Shown: positions 1 through 7,485, counted from the first letter of the stretch. The stretch: 15,127 bases of DNA from Deltaproteobacteria bacterium (GCA_016875255.1 VGRU01000065.1:1-15127), one strand, 5' to 3'. The notes: a model not told the origin generated them from the sequence alone. A program made the numbers and translations.

Positions 1-34
1 CACTCACTATCAGGCAGAAGCGCTCAAAGGGTAA
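1..34 (+). CDS. prfA: C-terminal end of probable peptide chain release factor 1 (partial)
   Basis: Codons from position 2 read THYQAEALKG and then a TAA stop at 32-34. Release factor 1 proteins commonly end in a similar A-x-x-x-x-QAE-x-L tail, and prfA very often lies directly upstream of prmC, which is the next gene here. RF1 recognises UAA/UAG stop codons and is the substrate of PrmC. Only ten residues are visible, so the call rests mainly on this tail and on gene order. The gap to the prmC start is about 140 bases and holds two palindromes. Confidence 0.5.
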   Translation, partial: THYQAEALKG

Positions 35-35
35 A

Positions 36-114
36 AGTCGTATCGTCTGGTAGTCTCATAGTCACATCGTCAAAAATCGGATAAAAAAACAATAGACGAT
101 GAGGCGATACGACT
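36..114. repeat. Imperfect inverted repeat of the GTCGTATCGTC word type
   Basis: AGTCGTATCG at 36-45 is the exact reverse complement of CGATACGACT at 105-114. Inside, ATCGTC near 66-71 pairs with GACGAT at 95-100. The space between is built of similar words (GTCGTATCGTC, GTAGTCTCATAGTC). A shorter relative, GTAGTCGTATGGTCAT, lies at about 7452-7467 after the transaldolase gene. It fills the gap between the prfA tail and prmC. Confidence 0.75.
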
Positions 115-135
115 ATTTGACCAAAGCGCCCTGTC

Positions 136-156
136 ATCCCGAACTTGTTTCGGGAT
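136..156. repeat. Short hairpin repeat (ATCCCGAA-TTCGGGAT)
   Basis: ATCCCGAA at 136-143 pairs exactly with TTCGGGAT at 149-156 around a 5-base loop. Together with the preceding TGTC it matches a widespread intergenic repeat whose translation gives the tell-tale string CHPELVSGS. Relatives are at 2554-2580 and 2740-2766. It lies immediately upstream of prmC and makes the reading frame look open up to 99, so it decides which start codon to believe. Confidence 0.85.
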
Positions 157-173
157 CTCGGTTTAGGTTGAAA

Positions 174-1034
174 ATGACTGTCCTAGAGGCACTCAATTGG
201 GCGACTGATTATTTAAAAGACTGCGGGATCGACAATCCCCGGCTCAATGCAGAGCTTCTGCTGGCCCATTCGATGCACCTCAGCAAGGAGGTGCTTTACA
301 TCCGTCTTCACGACCAGATGAGGAAGGAAGAAAAAGAGACGCTTGAGGATTTGATCCGAAGAAGAGGTTCCGGCGAGCCCCTTCAATATATTTTGGGACA
401 TCAGGAATTCTGGTCCATCGACCTCAAAGTGGATTCCCGTGTCCTCATTCCAAGACCGGAGACAGAACATCTGGTTGAAGAGAGCCTTTCGATCCTCGCA
501 AATATTTCTTCCAAAAAAATTCCATCTGTTTTAGAATTGGGGACGGGAAGCGGAGCCATTGCCATCTCACTGGCAAAGGAAGTGAAGAACATTTTTCTTG
601 TTGCCACGGACCTCTCAGGGGATGCGCTCATCGTGGCCAGGGAGAATGCGACACAGGCGGGTGTTTCCGATAAGGTAGGGTTCGTGAAAGGCGATCTCCT
701 TCAACCTTTCCATCAGGGAGAATCCTTTGACCTGATCCTTTCGAATCCTCCCTATATCCCAGATTCGGAAATAAGCGGTCTGGCAGGGGAGATAAAAAAT
801 CATGAACCCCTCATCGCCCTGCAGGGTGGGAAGGACGGTCTGGAGGTTTATCGAAAGTTGATTTCTCAGATTCCTTCTTATCTGAAGAGGGAAGGGTGGC
901 TCCTCCTGGAGATAGGAAGCGCTCAAGCGGACAGCGTTTCTGAGATGATCGGGACGGAGGGCTATTTTCAAAAGCCAGAATGTGTGAAAGATCTTGCCGG
1001 GATTGAGAGAGTGGTGAAGGCACAGCGAAAGTAA
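174..1034 (+). CDS. prmC: Peptide chain release factor N5-glutamine methyltransferase PrmC
   Basis: PrmC methylates the glutamine of the GGQ motif of release factors RF1 and RF2 in the cytoplasm, using S-adenosylmethionine. From the ATG at 174 the protein has 286 residues, normal for the family. An N-terminal helical domain (1-80 or so) is followed by the methyltransferase domain. The SAM-binding loop is ELGTGSGAIAISLA (121-134), and the substrate-binding signature NPPY is at 191-194, inside LILSNPPYIP. The frame stays open upstream to an ATG at 99, but those 25 extra residues (including CHPELVSGS) are translated from an intergenic palindrome. The start at 174, giving MTVLEALNWA, fits the family better. 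Its ribosome binding site is weak. The gene lies between the prfA tail and murA, a common linkage. Confidence 0.93.
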   Translation: MTVLEALNWATDYLKDCGIDNPRLNAELLLAHSMHLSKEVLYIRLHDQMRKEEKETLEDLIRRRGSGEPLQYILGHQEFWSIDLKVDSRVLIPRPETEHLVEESLSILANISSKKIPSVLELGTGSGAIAISLAKEVKNIFLVATDLSGDALIVARENATQAGVSDKVGFVKGDLLQPFHQGESFDLILSNPPYIPDSEISGLAGEIKNHEPLIALQGGKDGLEVYRKLISQIPSYLKREGWLLLEIGSAQADSVSEMIGTEGYFQKPECVKDLAGIERVVKAQRK

Positions 1035-1035
1035 A

Positions 1036-1235
1036 AAATTCGAAGCACCTGCCTGCGCGAAGCCGCTTCGGCGAAGGCAGGCGAAATCCGTGCGAAGCAT
1101 CCCAGCAGGGATCAATTCGAAACAAGCACGAATTTTCAAAACATTAATGGCCACAACGAATAAAACTTTTTTTAATTTTGAATTTTGATTTGAAATTTGT
1201 TTCGAGTTTCGATATTCGGATTTCGGATTTGAGGT
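1036..1235. repeat. Intergenic TTCGAA/GAAATCCG word palindrome with two inserted hairpins
   Basis: This gap between prmC and murA contains no gene. Words such as TTCGAAACAA (1117-1126) on the left recur inverted on the right as TTGTTTCGAG (1197-1206), and the right half ends in GATATTCGGATTTCGGATTT. The left half seems interrupted by two other hairpins. One is GC-rich with arms CCTGCCT (1048-1054) and AGGCAGG (1075-1081), plus an inner CGAAG/CTTCG stem. The other is ATCCC/GGGAT (1099-1103, 1108-1112). A related AT-rich element lies at 9150-9285. Confidence 0.75.
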
Positions 1236-1241
1236 CTAAAG

Positions 1242-2501
1242 ATGGATAAGATCGTCATTCGGGGCGGGGAGAGGTTGATCGGAGACGTGGAGGTGAGCGG
1301 TTCTAAAAATGCCTCCCTTCCCATTTTTGTCGCTTCCCTCCTCTCAGAGGGGGAGAACCTCTTCCACAATGTTCCCAAACTGAGGGATATCCTGACCATT
1401 GCGAGGGTCCTGAAGAATCTCGGAGCCAAGGTCCGGGAGGAAGACGGGATCTATCGGATCGATGCGACAGAGATCTCAAACGATGAGGCCCCTTACGAAC
1501 TGGTGAAAACGATGAGGGCTTCCGTTCTCGTCCTGGGCCCCCTGGTGGCTCGAATGAGAAAAGCGAGGGTCTCCCTTCCAGGGGGGTGTGCCATCGGCGC
1601 AAGACCCATCAACCTCCACCTCATGGGGCTTGAAGCAATGGGAGCCAAGATCGATCTCCGCAAGGGATATGTGGAGGCGAAAGCGGACCGGTTAAAAGGA
1701 GCCGACATCTCGTTTGACACGGTCACGGTGACCGGAACGGAGAACCTGATGATGGCCGCCACGCTGGCCAAAGGGAAGACGGTTATACAAAACGCAGCGA
1801 TGGAGCCGGAGGTGGTTGATTTAGCCAAGGCCCTTAAAAAGATGGGAGCGAAGATCGAGGGAGCGGGAACAAACCTCATCGAGATCGAAGGTGTGGAAGC
1901 CCTTCATTCGGCAGAGCACACAATCATCCCTGACCGGATCGAGGCAGGTACGCTGATGGTGGCGGCTGGCCTGACACGCGGCAACATCAAGCTCCATCGA
2001 TGTCCCTTCCACAATATGGAAGCGGTCATTCATAAATTGCGGGAGACGGGAATGGAGATCGATCCCGAAGGAGAAGGGGTAAGGGTCGTGGGAAGCCGAA
2101 GGATCCGGAGCGTTGATGTGAAGACACAACCCTATCCCGGATTTCCCACAGACATGCAGGCCCAGTTCATGACCCTGATGTCGCTTGCCAGGGGATTGAG
2201 CATCATCACTGAAACGATCTTTGAAAACCGTTTCATCCATGTGAATGAACTTCAAAGAATGGGGGCGGATATCCGGATCCAGGGAAATGCGGCGATTATC
2301 CAGGGCGTGGAGAGCCTGAGCGGAGCCCAGGTCATGGCAACCGACCTGAGGGCGAGCGCTTCCCTCATCGTTGCCGGCCTTGCCGCAGACGGGGTAACAG
2401 AGATCTCGAGGGTCTACCACCTCGATCGAGGCTATGAAGGGCTGGACAAGAAATTGGCCGGACTAGGTGCCAACATCAAGAGGGTTAAAGAAGGGGATTG
2501 A
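1242..2501 (+). CDS. murA: UDP-N-acetylglucosamine 1-carboxyvinyltransferase MurA
   Basis: MurA transfers the enolpyruvyl group of phosphoenolpyruvate to UDP-GlcNAc, the first committed step of peptidoglycan synthesis, in the cytoplasm. The 419-residue product is full length and shows the two-domain EPT fold as repeated segments. SGSKNA (20-25) carries the conserved Lys22. The active-site loop [12 protein letters not shown] carries Cys116, equivalent to Cys115 of E. coli and the usual fosfomycin target, so the enzyme is predicted to be fosfomycin-sensitive by this residue. The segment [12 protein letters not shown] near 300 and the C-terminal [16 protein letters not shown] are typical. The ATG at 1242 has GAGGT at 1231-1235 as a ribosome binding site. 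Downstream, where hisG often lies in related clusters, there is only a 386-base block of repeats. Confidence 0.97.
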   Translation: MDKIVIRGGERLIGDVEVSGSKNASLPIFVASLLSEGENLFHNVPKLRDILTIARVLKNLGAKVREEDGIYRIDATEISNDEAPYELVKTMRASVLVLGPLVARMRKARVSLPGGCAIGARPINLHLMGLEAMGAKIDLRKGYVEAKADRLKGADISFDTVTVTGTENLMMAATLAKGKTVIQNAAMEPEVVDLAKALKKMGAKIEGAGTNLIEIEGVEALHSAEHTIIPDRIEAGTLMVAAGLTRGNIKLHRCPFHNMEAVIHKLRETGMEIDPEGEGVRVVGSRRIRSVDVKTQPYPGFPTDMQAQFMTLMSLARGLSIITETIFENRFIHVNELQRMGADIRIQGNAAIIQGVESLSGAQVMATDLRASASLIVAGLAADGVTEISRVYHLDRGYEGLDKKLAGLGANIKRVKEGD

Positions 2502-2887
2502 GATTTCGCCCGCCTCCTTCCTCCCCCTTGAGGCTGTGTCGCAATTACTATTTTGTCACCCTGAATTTATTTCAGGGTCTCGCAATTGATTGAATTAATT
2601 AGAGTCTGTTTATAAATTCCCTTTTTCCGTCATGCCGGACTTGATCCGGCATCCAGAAGGTCTTGAAAGAACTGGATTCCGGCTTTCACCGGAATGACAA
2701 CCTTTGGGGGAACCATTAGTTTATAAACAGACACTAATTAGATCCTGAACCAAGTTCAGGATGACATTTTTATCAATTCCCTTATTGCGACACAGTCTCC
2801 TTCAGGGGGGAAGGTGGGGGCGGGGTAATAGGCAATAAATATAAAGGATTGCGCGAGTAAAAAAAGAAAATTCAAAGAGGCTTTTGA
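2502..2887. repeat. 386-base gene-free gap made of nested palindromic repeats
   Basis: No gene is visible. Palindromes are stacked inside one another. (1) Outermost is a C-rich/G-rich pair at about 2508-2533 and 2796-2825. (2) CTGTGTCGCAAT at 2534-2545 pairs exactly with 2784-2795. (3) Hairpin repeats at 2554-2580 and 2740-2766 are inverted copies of each other, each with its own stem (7 bp and 9 bp). (4) 2596-2616 pairs with 2720-2740 at 20 of 21 positions (core GTCTGTTTATAAA). (5) Innermost is an inverted pair at 2629-2656 and 2672-2698, starting GTCATGCCGG, each arm again a hairpin. About 60 bases of unremarkable sequence follow before hisD. Confidence 0.85.
2629..2698. repeat. GTCATkCCGG element, copy 1
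   Basis: The left arm GTCATGCCGG...CATCCAG (2629-2656) is the imperfect reverse complement of the right arm CTGGATTCCGG...GAATGAC (2672-2698). Each arm folds on itself: ATGCCGGA/TCCGGCAT at 2632-2639 and 2645-2652, and ATTCCGG/CCGGAAT at 2676-2682 and 2689-2695. Copies 2 and 3 are at 8282-8359 and 11507-11599. The layout of two hairpins in inverted orientation resembles REP/BIME-type elements. Confidence 0.85.
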
Positions 2888-4174
2888 ATGAGGATTCTTC
2901 GGACCGGAGAGAAAGGATTTGATCGATACCTTTCAGAGGTGGAAAGCAGAATTGCCGAAGATCCACTTCGCCTTGAAAGAGAAGTCCGATCCATTCTGGG
3001 GGATGTGAAGAAGAGGGGAGATAAGGCTCTTCTTCGCTATACGCAGCGCTTCGATAATGTCCGGCTCACTCTTTCCGAACTCGAGGTGAAGATGGGGGAA
3101 GTGAAGGAAGCCCGCAGGAGAATCCCCCGCGATTTCTTGGAGACCCTGAAGAAAGCCAGCCATCGCATCCGAAAGTTTCACGAGCTTTCGAAGAAGAGAG
3201 GCGTGGTCAAATGGATTGAAGAGGGGATCAGAATTGAACAGGTTGTGAAGCCTCTTGAGAGGATAGGAATCTATGTTCCCGGAGGAAAGGCATCCTATCC
3301 ATCGACCGTGCTGATGGCTGCCATTCCGGCAAAGGTGGCAGGCGTAAAGGAGATCATCATTGCAACGCCTCCTCATCCGGAGGGAATCAGCCCTGCGGTT
3401 CTCGTGGCCGCGGATCTGGCTGGAGTGGATCGGATCTTTCGCGTGGGAGGAGCTCAGGCGATCGGAGCCTTAGCCTATGGCACTGGAACAATTCCGAAGG
3501 TGGATAAGATCGTGGGCCCCGGGAATCGCTACGTGGCTATTGCCAAGCGGCTCGTCTATGGCGCTGTGGATCTGGATATGGTGGCCGGACCGAGCGAGAT
3601 CGTGATCATCTCTGACAGAAAGACTCCTCCGGCCTTTATAGCGGCCGACCTGATCTCGCAGGCAGAGCATGATGAAAGGGCGCTCTCCATCCTGATCACT
3701 CCTTCCGAATCCTTTGCAAGAAAAGTGGAAGAAGAGGTTGAGAAACAGCTCTTAACCCTGAAGAGGGAGAAGATCGCACGCAAAAGCCTCCGCCAGAGAG
3801 GCGCCATTTTGGTCGTCAAAGACCTCGACCAGGCCATCGAATTAGCGAACAGGATCGCACCCGAACACCTCGAGCTGTGCGTGAAGAATCCTCTGCGCCT
3901 GGCCAAGTCGGTGAAACATGCGGGAGCCGTCTTTCTCGGTCCCCATACTCCCGAAGCCATCGGAGACTATCTGGCAGGGCCCAACCACATTCTTCCCACT
4001 GCCGGCACAGCCCGGTACGCATCGGCCCTGGGCGTGGAGGACTTTCAGAAAAAGACGAACCTGATGCAATTTAGTAAAAAGGCGTTGAAGCGATTTGAAG
4101 GGGATGTGAAGAGGTTTACGGAGTGGGAGGGGCTGGAAGGACACTATCGGTCGGTTCAGATGAGAACGAAGTGA
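2888..4174 (+). CDS. hisD: Histidinol dehydrogenase HisD
   Basis: HisD oxidises L-histidinol to L-histidine in two NAD-dependent steps, the end of histidine synthesis, as a cytosolic zinc-dependent homodimer. The 428-residue product is full length. All catalytic and metal residues known from the E. coli enzyme appear at the same or nearly the same numbers: Gln258 and His261 (in DLISQAEHD), Asp360 (AIGDYLAGPNH), His419 (EGHYRS), and the catalytic pair Glu326-His327 (APEHLEL). The NAD-binding segment VGPGNRYVAIAKRLVYG begins at 209. The ATG at 2888 follows AAAGAGG at 2874-2880. The upstream gap is filled by nested repeats and hisG is not in its frequent position before hisD; hisB follows after a 205-base repeat-bearing gap. 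Confidence 0.98.
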   Translation: MRILRTGEKGFDRYLSEVESRIAEDPLRLEREVRSILGDVKKRGDKALLRYTQRFDNVRLTLSELEVKMGEVKEARRRIPRDFLETLKKASHRIRKFHELSKKRGVVKWIEEGIRIEQVVKPLERIGIYVPGGKASYPSTVLMAAIPAKVAGVKEIIIATPPHPEGISPAVLVAADLAGVDRIFRVGGAQAIGALAYGTGTIPKVDKIVGPGNRYVAIAKRLVYGAVDLDMVAGPSEIVIISDRKTPPAFIAADLISQAEHDERALSILITPSESFARKVEEEVEKQLLTLKREKIARKSLRQRGAILVVKDLDQAIELANRIAPEHLELCVKNPLRLAKSVKHAGAVFLGPHTPEAIGDYLAGPNHILPTAGTARYASALGVEDFQKKTNLMQFSKKALKRFEGDVKRFTEWEGLEGHYRSVQMRTK

Positions 4175-4175
4175 C

Positions 4176-4276
4176 AATCACCAAATTCCAATAATCAATA
4201 CCCAAACTTTCTTGGCATCATTGATTATTGTTTGGTTATCGACAGTTGGTAATTGGTGATTATTTGGATATTGGAA
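4176..4276. repeat. AATCACC/CAATAATCAAT word palindrome
   Basis: CAATAATCAAT at 4189-4199 pairs exactly with ATTGATTATTG at 4220-4230, and AATCACCAA at 4176-4184 pairs with TTGGTGATT at 4253-4261. The intervening sequence repeats the same words (CAATA, TTGGTAATTGG, GATATTGG). The element begins one base after the hisD stop codon. It may act as a stem-loop in the transcript, but there is no U-run of the kind a simple intrinsic terminator needs. Confidence 0.8.
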
Positions 4277-4298
4277 TTTAATTTACCGTGAGGTTTTT

Positions 4299-4355
4299 GT
4301 AGGGGAGTCTCTCTGTGGGCTCCCAGAATAGGCGGCCACAGCGGGCCGCCCCTAC
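4299..4355. repeat. GTAGGGG...CCCCTAC hairpin element
   Basis: GTAGGGG at 4299-4305 pairs with CCCCTAC at 4349-4355. Two hairpins lie within: GGGAG/CTCCC (4303-4307, 4320-4324) and GGCGGCC/GGCCGCC (4331-4337, 4344-4350). Elements bounded by GTAGGGGC/GCCCCTAC are common dispersed intergenic repeats in environmental bacterial genomes. It ends 24 bases before hisB, just ahead of its ribosome binding site (AGGGGAG, 4368-4374). Confidence 0.8.
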
Positions 4356-4379
4356 GTCATTTCTAACAGGGGAGATACG

Positions 4380-4973
4380 ATGAAGAGACATCGGAAGGCA
4401 GAGGTGAAGCGGAGGACGAAGGAGACAGAAATCTTCCTAAAGATCGATCTGGATGGGTCCGGTAAACATTCGATTCAGACAGACATCCCCTTTTTCGATC
4501 ACATGCTCAGCCTGATGGCTTATCACAGCAGGATGGATCTCTCTCTCAAGGCAAAAGGCGATATCGGCGTGGATGCCCACCACACCGTAGAGGATGTGGG
4601 GATCTGTCTGGGAGATGCCATCCGGAAAGCGCTCGGAGATGCAAAGGGGATTTGGCGATATGGCTTGGGTTTGATTCCGATGGATGAGACCCTGGCCGCC
4701 GTCACCTTAGACCTTTCGATGAGGCCCTGCCTGGTTTATCATATGAAGCTTAAGCGATCGCGAATCGGAAACTTTGATCTCGAGCTGGTTGAGGAGTTCT
4801 TAAAAGCCCTTGCCAATCACGCAAGGATGACGCTTCACATCAATCTCCTCTACGGCCGGAACAGCCATCACATGGTAGAGTCTGTTTTCAAAGGGCTGGG
4901 AAGGGCACTGAGAGAGGCGGTCTCTCTCGATGAACGGGCCATGGGTGTGCCATCGACGAAAGGGGTTTTATAA
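4380..4973 (+). CDS. hisB: Imidazoleglycerol-phosphate dehydratase HisB
   Basis: The enzyme dehydrates imidazole glycerol phosphate to imidazole acetol phosphate, the step after HisH/HisF. The 197-residue protein is the monofunctional form, without the N-terminal histidinol-phosphatase domain found in enterobacteria. The two manganese-binding histidine-rich motifs are intact: HHTVED at 67-72, preceded by PFFDHML at 37-43, and NSHHMVES at 161-168. The C-terminus VPSTKGVL is also typical. The ATG at 4380 follows a good ribosome binding site, AGGGGAG (4368-4374). hisH begins 72 bases downstream, across a small palindrome that starts right at the hisB stop codon. Confidence 0.97.
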   Translation: MKRHRKAEVKRRTKETEIFLKIDLDGSGKHSIQTDIPFFDHMLSLMAYHSRMDLSLKAKGDIGVDAHHTVEDVGICLGDAIRKALGDAKGIWRYGLGLIPMDETLAAVTLDLSMRPCLVYHMKLKRSRIGNFDLELVEEFLKALANHARMTLHINLLYGRNSHHMVESVFKGLGRALREAVSLDERAMGVPSTKGVL

Positions 4974-5040
4974 TGCGGAATTCGGATTGCGGATTTCGGA
5001 TTTAATTCCGCATTCCGCAATCTGCAATCCGCAATCGGAA
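4974..5040. repeat. GCGGATT/AATCCGC word palindrome
   Basis: GCGGAAT (4975-4981) pairs with ATTCCGC at 5005-5011 or 5012-5018, and GCGGATT (4989-4995) pairs with AATCCGC (5026-5032). The left half uses GGATTGCGGATTTCGGATT and the right half its complement words. The element occupies nearly all of the hisB-hisH gap and abuts the hisB stop. Confidence 0.8.
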
Positions 5041-5045
5041 GAGCT

Positions 5046-5663
5046 ATGAATCCAAAGATTGTCATCATCGACTACGGAATGGGGAACCTCAGAAGCGTTC
5101 AGAAGGGGTTCGAGCGAGTCAGATTTGAAGCAAATGTTACACGTAATAAAAGGGAAATTGCTGGGGCTTCTGCGATAGTTCTGCCGGGGGTGGGCGCCTT
5201 TAAGGACTGCATGGAGAATCTGGAGAAGTATGGATTGATCGAATCCATTCTCCGTTCTATTGAGAAAGGAAAGCCTTATCTCGGAATCTGCCTTGGTCTT
5301 CAAATTCTTTTTTCAGAGAGCGAGGAGTTTGGTCATTGTAAGGGGCTTGATCTGATCAAAGGAAAGGTCGTGAAATTCCGGCCCGATCCAGAGCATAAGG
5401 TTCCTCATATGGGATGGAATTCGATAGAAAAGGAGAAAGAGACTCCCTTATTCCAAGGGTTAAAGAGCGGAGACTTCTTTTACTTTGTCCACTCTTACTA
5501 TGTCCTTCCTGATGGAGAGGATTGGACTTCTACGATCACCCGATATGGGATTTCCTTTGTTTCGAGCGTCTGGAAGGAGAATATCTTTGGGACCCAGTTC
5601 CACCCGGAGAAGAGCCAGCAAAAAGGGCTAAGGATTTTAGAGAACTTTGCGAAAATGATTTGA
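5046..5663 (+). CDS. hisH: Imidazole glycerol phosphate synthase, glutaminase subunit HisH
   Basis: HisH hydrolyses glutamine and passes ammonia to HisF, which together convert PRFAR to imidazole glycerol phosphate and AICAR. The 205-residue protein is a complete class I glutamine amidotransferase. The nucleophile Cys82 is in YLGICLGLQILF, and His186 and Glu188 are in GTQFHPEKS. The oxyanion segment PGVG is at 47-50. MGWN at 122-125 is a usual HisH segment. The ATG at 5046 follows GGAAGAG at 5037-5043. The partner hisF lies 3.7 kb downstream and is separated by kdsA, a transaldolase gene, an exported protein gene and hisA; in many genomes hisH, hisA and hisF are adjacent. Confidence 0.97.
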   Translation: MNPKIVIIDYGMGNLRSVQKGFERVRFEANVTRNKREIAGASAIVLPGVGAFKDCMENLEKYGLIESILRSIEKGKPYLGICLGLQILFSESEEFGHCKGLDLIKGKVVKFRPDPEHKVPHMGWNSIEKEKETPLFQGLKSGDFFYFVHSYYVLPDGEDWTSTITRYGISFVSSVWKENIFGTQFHPEKSQQKGLRILENFAKMI

Positions 5664-5671
5664 ATATTTTT

Positions 5672-5760
5672 CTCCCTCCTCCTTGATGGGGGAGGGAGCG
5701 GGTGGGGGTGATGTTCCCTATTCCCCCTCACCCTATCCCTCTCCCGCCGGGGGAGAGGGG
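5672..5760. repeat. C-rich/G-rich palindrome upstream of kdsA
   Basis: There are three inverted pairs. CTCCCTCC (5672-5679) pairs with GGAGGGAG (5691-5698). GGTGGGGGTGA (5701-5711) faces CCCCCTCACC (5723-5732) imperfectly. CCCTCTCCC (5737-5745) pairs exactly with GGGAGAGGG (5751-5759). The same type of sequence forms the outermost layer of the nested block at 2502-2887. Its translation (PHPIPLPPGERG) creates a false N-terminal extension of kdsA. Confidence 0.85.
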
Positions 5761-5782
5761 AGTGAATGGGGAGGAGCCACCA

Positions 5783-6616
5783 ATGAACGAAGTGAAAGTA
5801 GGAGAGGTTCGAATCGGAAAGGGAAATCCGCTTGTCTTGATCGCTGGTCCCTGTGTCATAGAGGGGGAAGCCATCGTCCTGGAGATTGCAAAAGGTTTAA
5901 AGGCGCTCTGCAAAAAGCTGGAGATTCCCCTGATCTTCAAGGCCTCTTATGAAAAGGACAACCGGGGTTCGGAGAAGTCTTATAAGGGCCCGGGGCTTGA
6001 AGAGGGATTGAAAATTCTTGCAATGGTGAAAGAGAAGACAGGCCTTCCTGTCTTGTCCGATGTGCACCGGATGGAGGATGTGGATCAGGCAAAGGAAGTT
6101 TTAGATGTAATCCAGATTCCAGCCTTTCTCTGCCAGCAGACGAGCCTTCTTCTCAAGGCGGGGGAGTCGGGAAGGGTGATCAATATCAAGAAAGGGCAGT
6201 TTGTTGCGCCGGAGAATATGGCAGGCGCTGTCAAGAAGATCCACAGCACCGGAAACCGGCAGGTCCTTCTCACGGAGCGGGGAACCTGTTTCGGGTATAA
6301 CAAATTGATTTCGGACTTCTGTTCCATTCCCATCATGCAGGGGATCGGCTGTCCGGTCATCTTCGATGCCACGCATGTGGTGAGAAATTACGGCATCCCG
6401 AGCGAAGACCCGAGGGGAGGAAGCCCGCAGTATGTTCCTCATCTTTCCCGTGCGGCGATGGCCGCGGGTTGCAATGGCCTTTTTCTCGAAACCCATCCGA
6501 GGCCGGCTGAGGCGCTCTGCGATGCCTCGAGCATGGTTCCTCTTAATGAGATGGAACAACTTCTCCGTCAGACCAAAGCCATTCACGACCTGGTCGGAGG
6601 GTGGGGAATCGGTTAA
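5783..6616 (+). CDS. kdsA: 3-deoxy-8-phosphooctulonate (KDO-8-P) synthase KdsA, metal-dependent type
   Basis: KdsA condenses phosphoenolpyruvate with arabinose 5-phosphate to KDO-8-phosphate for the inner core of lipopolysaccharide, so the cell should have an LPS-type outer membrane. The 277-residue protein is a complete TIM barrel: FKASYEKDNRGS, FLCQQTSLL, KKGQFVAPENM, TERGTCFGYN, CPVIFDATH and LFLETHP are all present. Cys24 in AGPCVIE, with the His of DATH, the Glu of LETHP and the Asp of CDASSM, matches the four metal ligands of the Aquifex-type enzyme; the E. coli type has Asn at the Cys position. The frame is open upstream to 5702, but that stretch is repeat-derived. The ATG at 5783 has GGGGAGGAG at 5768-5776. 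The gene interrupts the his set. Confidence 0.95.
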   Translation: MNEVKVGEVRIGKGNPLVLIAGPCVIEGEAIVLEIAKGLKALCKKLEIPLIFKASYEKDNRGSEKSYKGPGLEEGLKILAMVKEKTGLPVLSDVHRMEDVDQAKEVLDVIQIPAFLCQQTSLLLKAGESGRVINIKKGQFVAPENMAGAVKKIHSTGNRQVLLTERGTCFGYNKLISDFCSIPIMQGIGCPVIFDATHVVRNYGIPSEDPRGGSPQYVPHLSRAAMAAGCNGLFLETHPRPAEALCDASSMVPLNEMEQLLRQTKAIHDLVGGWGIG

Positions 6617-6619
6617 GAA

Positions 6620-6710
6620 ATACAATGTCAAATATCAAAGTTCAAATGCCAAATGAATATCAAATTTCTAAATCCAAATTCTTGACATTTGAACTTTGAC
6701 ATTTGGTATT
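6620..6710. repeat. CAAAGTTCAAATG word palindrome
   Basis: CAAAGTTCAAATG at 6636-6648 pairs exactly with CATTTGAACTTTG at 6686-6698, and the flanking words (TGTCAAATATC / GACATTTGGTATT) extend the match imperfectly. The element starts a few bases after the kdsA stop. The same TTTGACATTTG words appear in the gap at 10680-10810. There is no gene in the kdsA-tal gap. Confidence 0.8.
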
Positions 6711-6786
6711 CTGCAAATAGGAATTATTCTGGAATGCTGAACCTGTGAAACTGGGAAGACGTTGACATCGGGAAGGAGGACAGGGA

Positions 6787-7440
6787 ATGAAGATATTTAT
6801 TGATACGGCGAATCTGGATGAGATCAGGAAGGCGAAAGCGCTCGGTCTGGTCGATGGCGTCACCACCAACCCCACGCTCCTTGCAAAAGAAGGGGAGGAA
6901 GCGGAGACGCTGATCCGGAAGATCTCTAAAGAGGTGAAGGGGCCTGTCAATGTGGAAGTCACGGGCATCACCTGTGAAGAGATCGTAAATGAAGCCAAAG
7001 TGCTGGCAACCTGGGGCGATGAGATCGTGATCAAAATCCCCATCAATCAGGAGGGATTAAAAGCAGTGAGAATCCTATCTGATGAAAAGATTCAGACGAA
7101 TGTCACTCTCCTCTTTTCGGCGAGTCAGGCCATTTTAGCGGCAAAGGCAGGAGCGACTTATATCTGTCCTTTCATCGGAAGACTTGATGACATCAGCTTT
7201 AACGGCCTCGAATTGATCCAGCAGATCAGGGAAATCTATGACCAATATGATGAGATTGAGACCCGCATCATTGTTGCCAGCGTGAGAAACCCCATTCATG
7301 TGATCGAGGCGGCCCGGATGGGCGCAGAGATCGTGACCATCCCGCCTGCCATCATCGAGCAGATGGCAAAACACCCCCTAACGGACAAGGGCATTGCCCA
7401 GTTTTTAGAAGACGCAAAAAAGATCGGCGTTAAGAAATAG
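6787..7440 (+). CDS. tal: Small transaldolase (TalC/MipB family)
   Basis: The enzyme moves a dihydroxyacetone unit between sugar phosphates in the non-oxidative pentose phosphate pathway and acts in the cytosol. The 217-residue TIM barrel is complete. It begins MKIFIDTANLDEI, with GVTTNPTLLAKE near 24-35. The Schiff-base lysine is Lys83 in EIVIKIP, and ICPFIGRLDDIS follows at 126-137. The residue after PRO in that segment is Phe129. True fructose-6-phosphate aldolases have Tyr there and transaldolases Phe, so transaldolase activity is the better call, though the names are often swapped. A strong Shine-Dalgarno, AAGGAGGA at 6773-6780, precedes the ATG. Pentose phosphates feed both histidine (PRPP) and KDO (arabinose 5-phosphate), so the neighbourhood makes metabolic sense. 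Confidence 0.92.
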   Translation: MKIFIDTANLDEIRKAKALGLVDGVTTNPTLLAKEGEEAETLIRKISKEVKGPVNVEVTGITCEEIVNEAKVLATWGDEIVIKIPINQEGLKAVRILSDEKIQTNVTLLFSASQAILAAKAGATYICPFIGRLDDISFNGLELIQQIREIYDQYDEIETRIIVASVRNPIHVIEAARMGAEIVTIPPAIIEQMAKHPLTDKGIAQFLEDAKKIGVKK

Positions 7441-7485
7441 TCTCTTCGTCGGGTAGTCGTATGGTCATAAATGAATGAACAGACA

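Noticed and set aside
615..1154. Minus-strand open frame of 179 codons opposite prmC
   Set aside because: It is a shadow of prmC: the + strand frame there carries NPPY and other family motifs, and the minus frame continues into repeat sequence.
6682..6712. TTGACA words in the kdsA-tal palindrome as a tal promoter
   Set aside because: TTGACA occurs as part of the repeated word TTTGACATTTG, and no good -10 box stands at the right distance (17 bases gives GGTATT).
6787..7440. Fructose-6-phosphate aldolase (FSA) instead of transaldolase
   Set aside because: The position that is Tyr in FSA is Phe129 here, and CPFIGRLDDIS matches the transaldolase subgroup; biochemical proof is not available from sequence.
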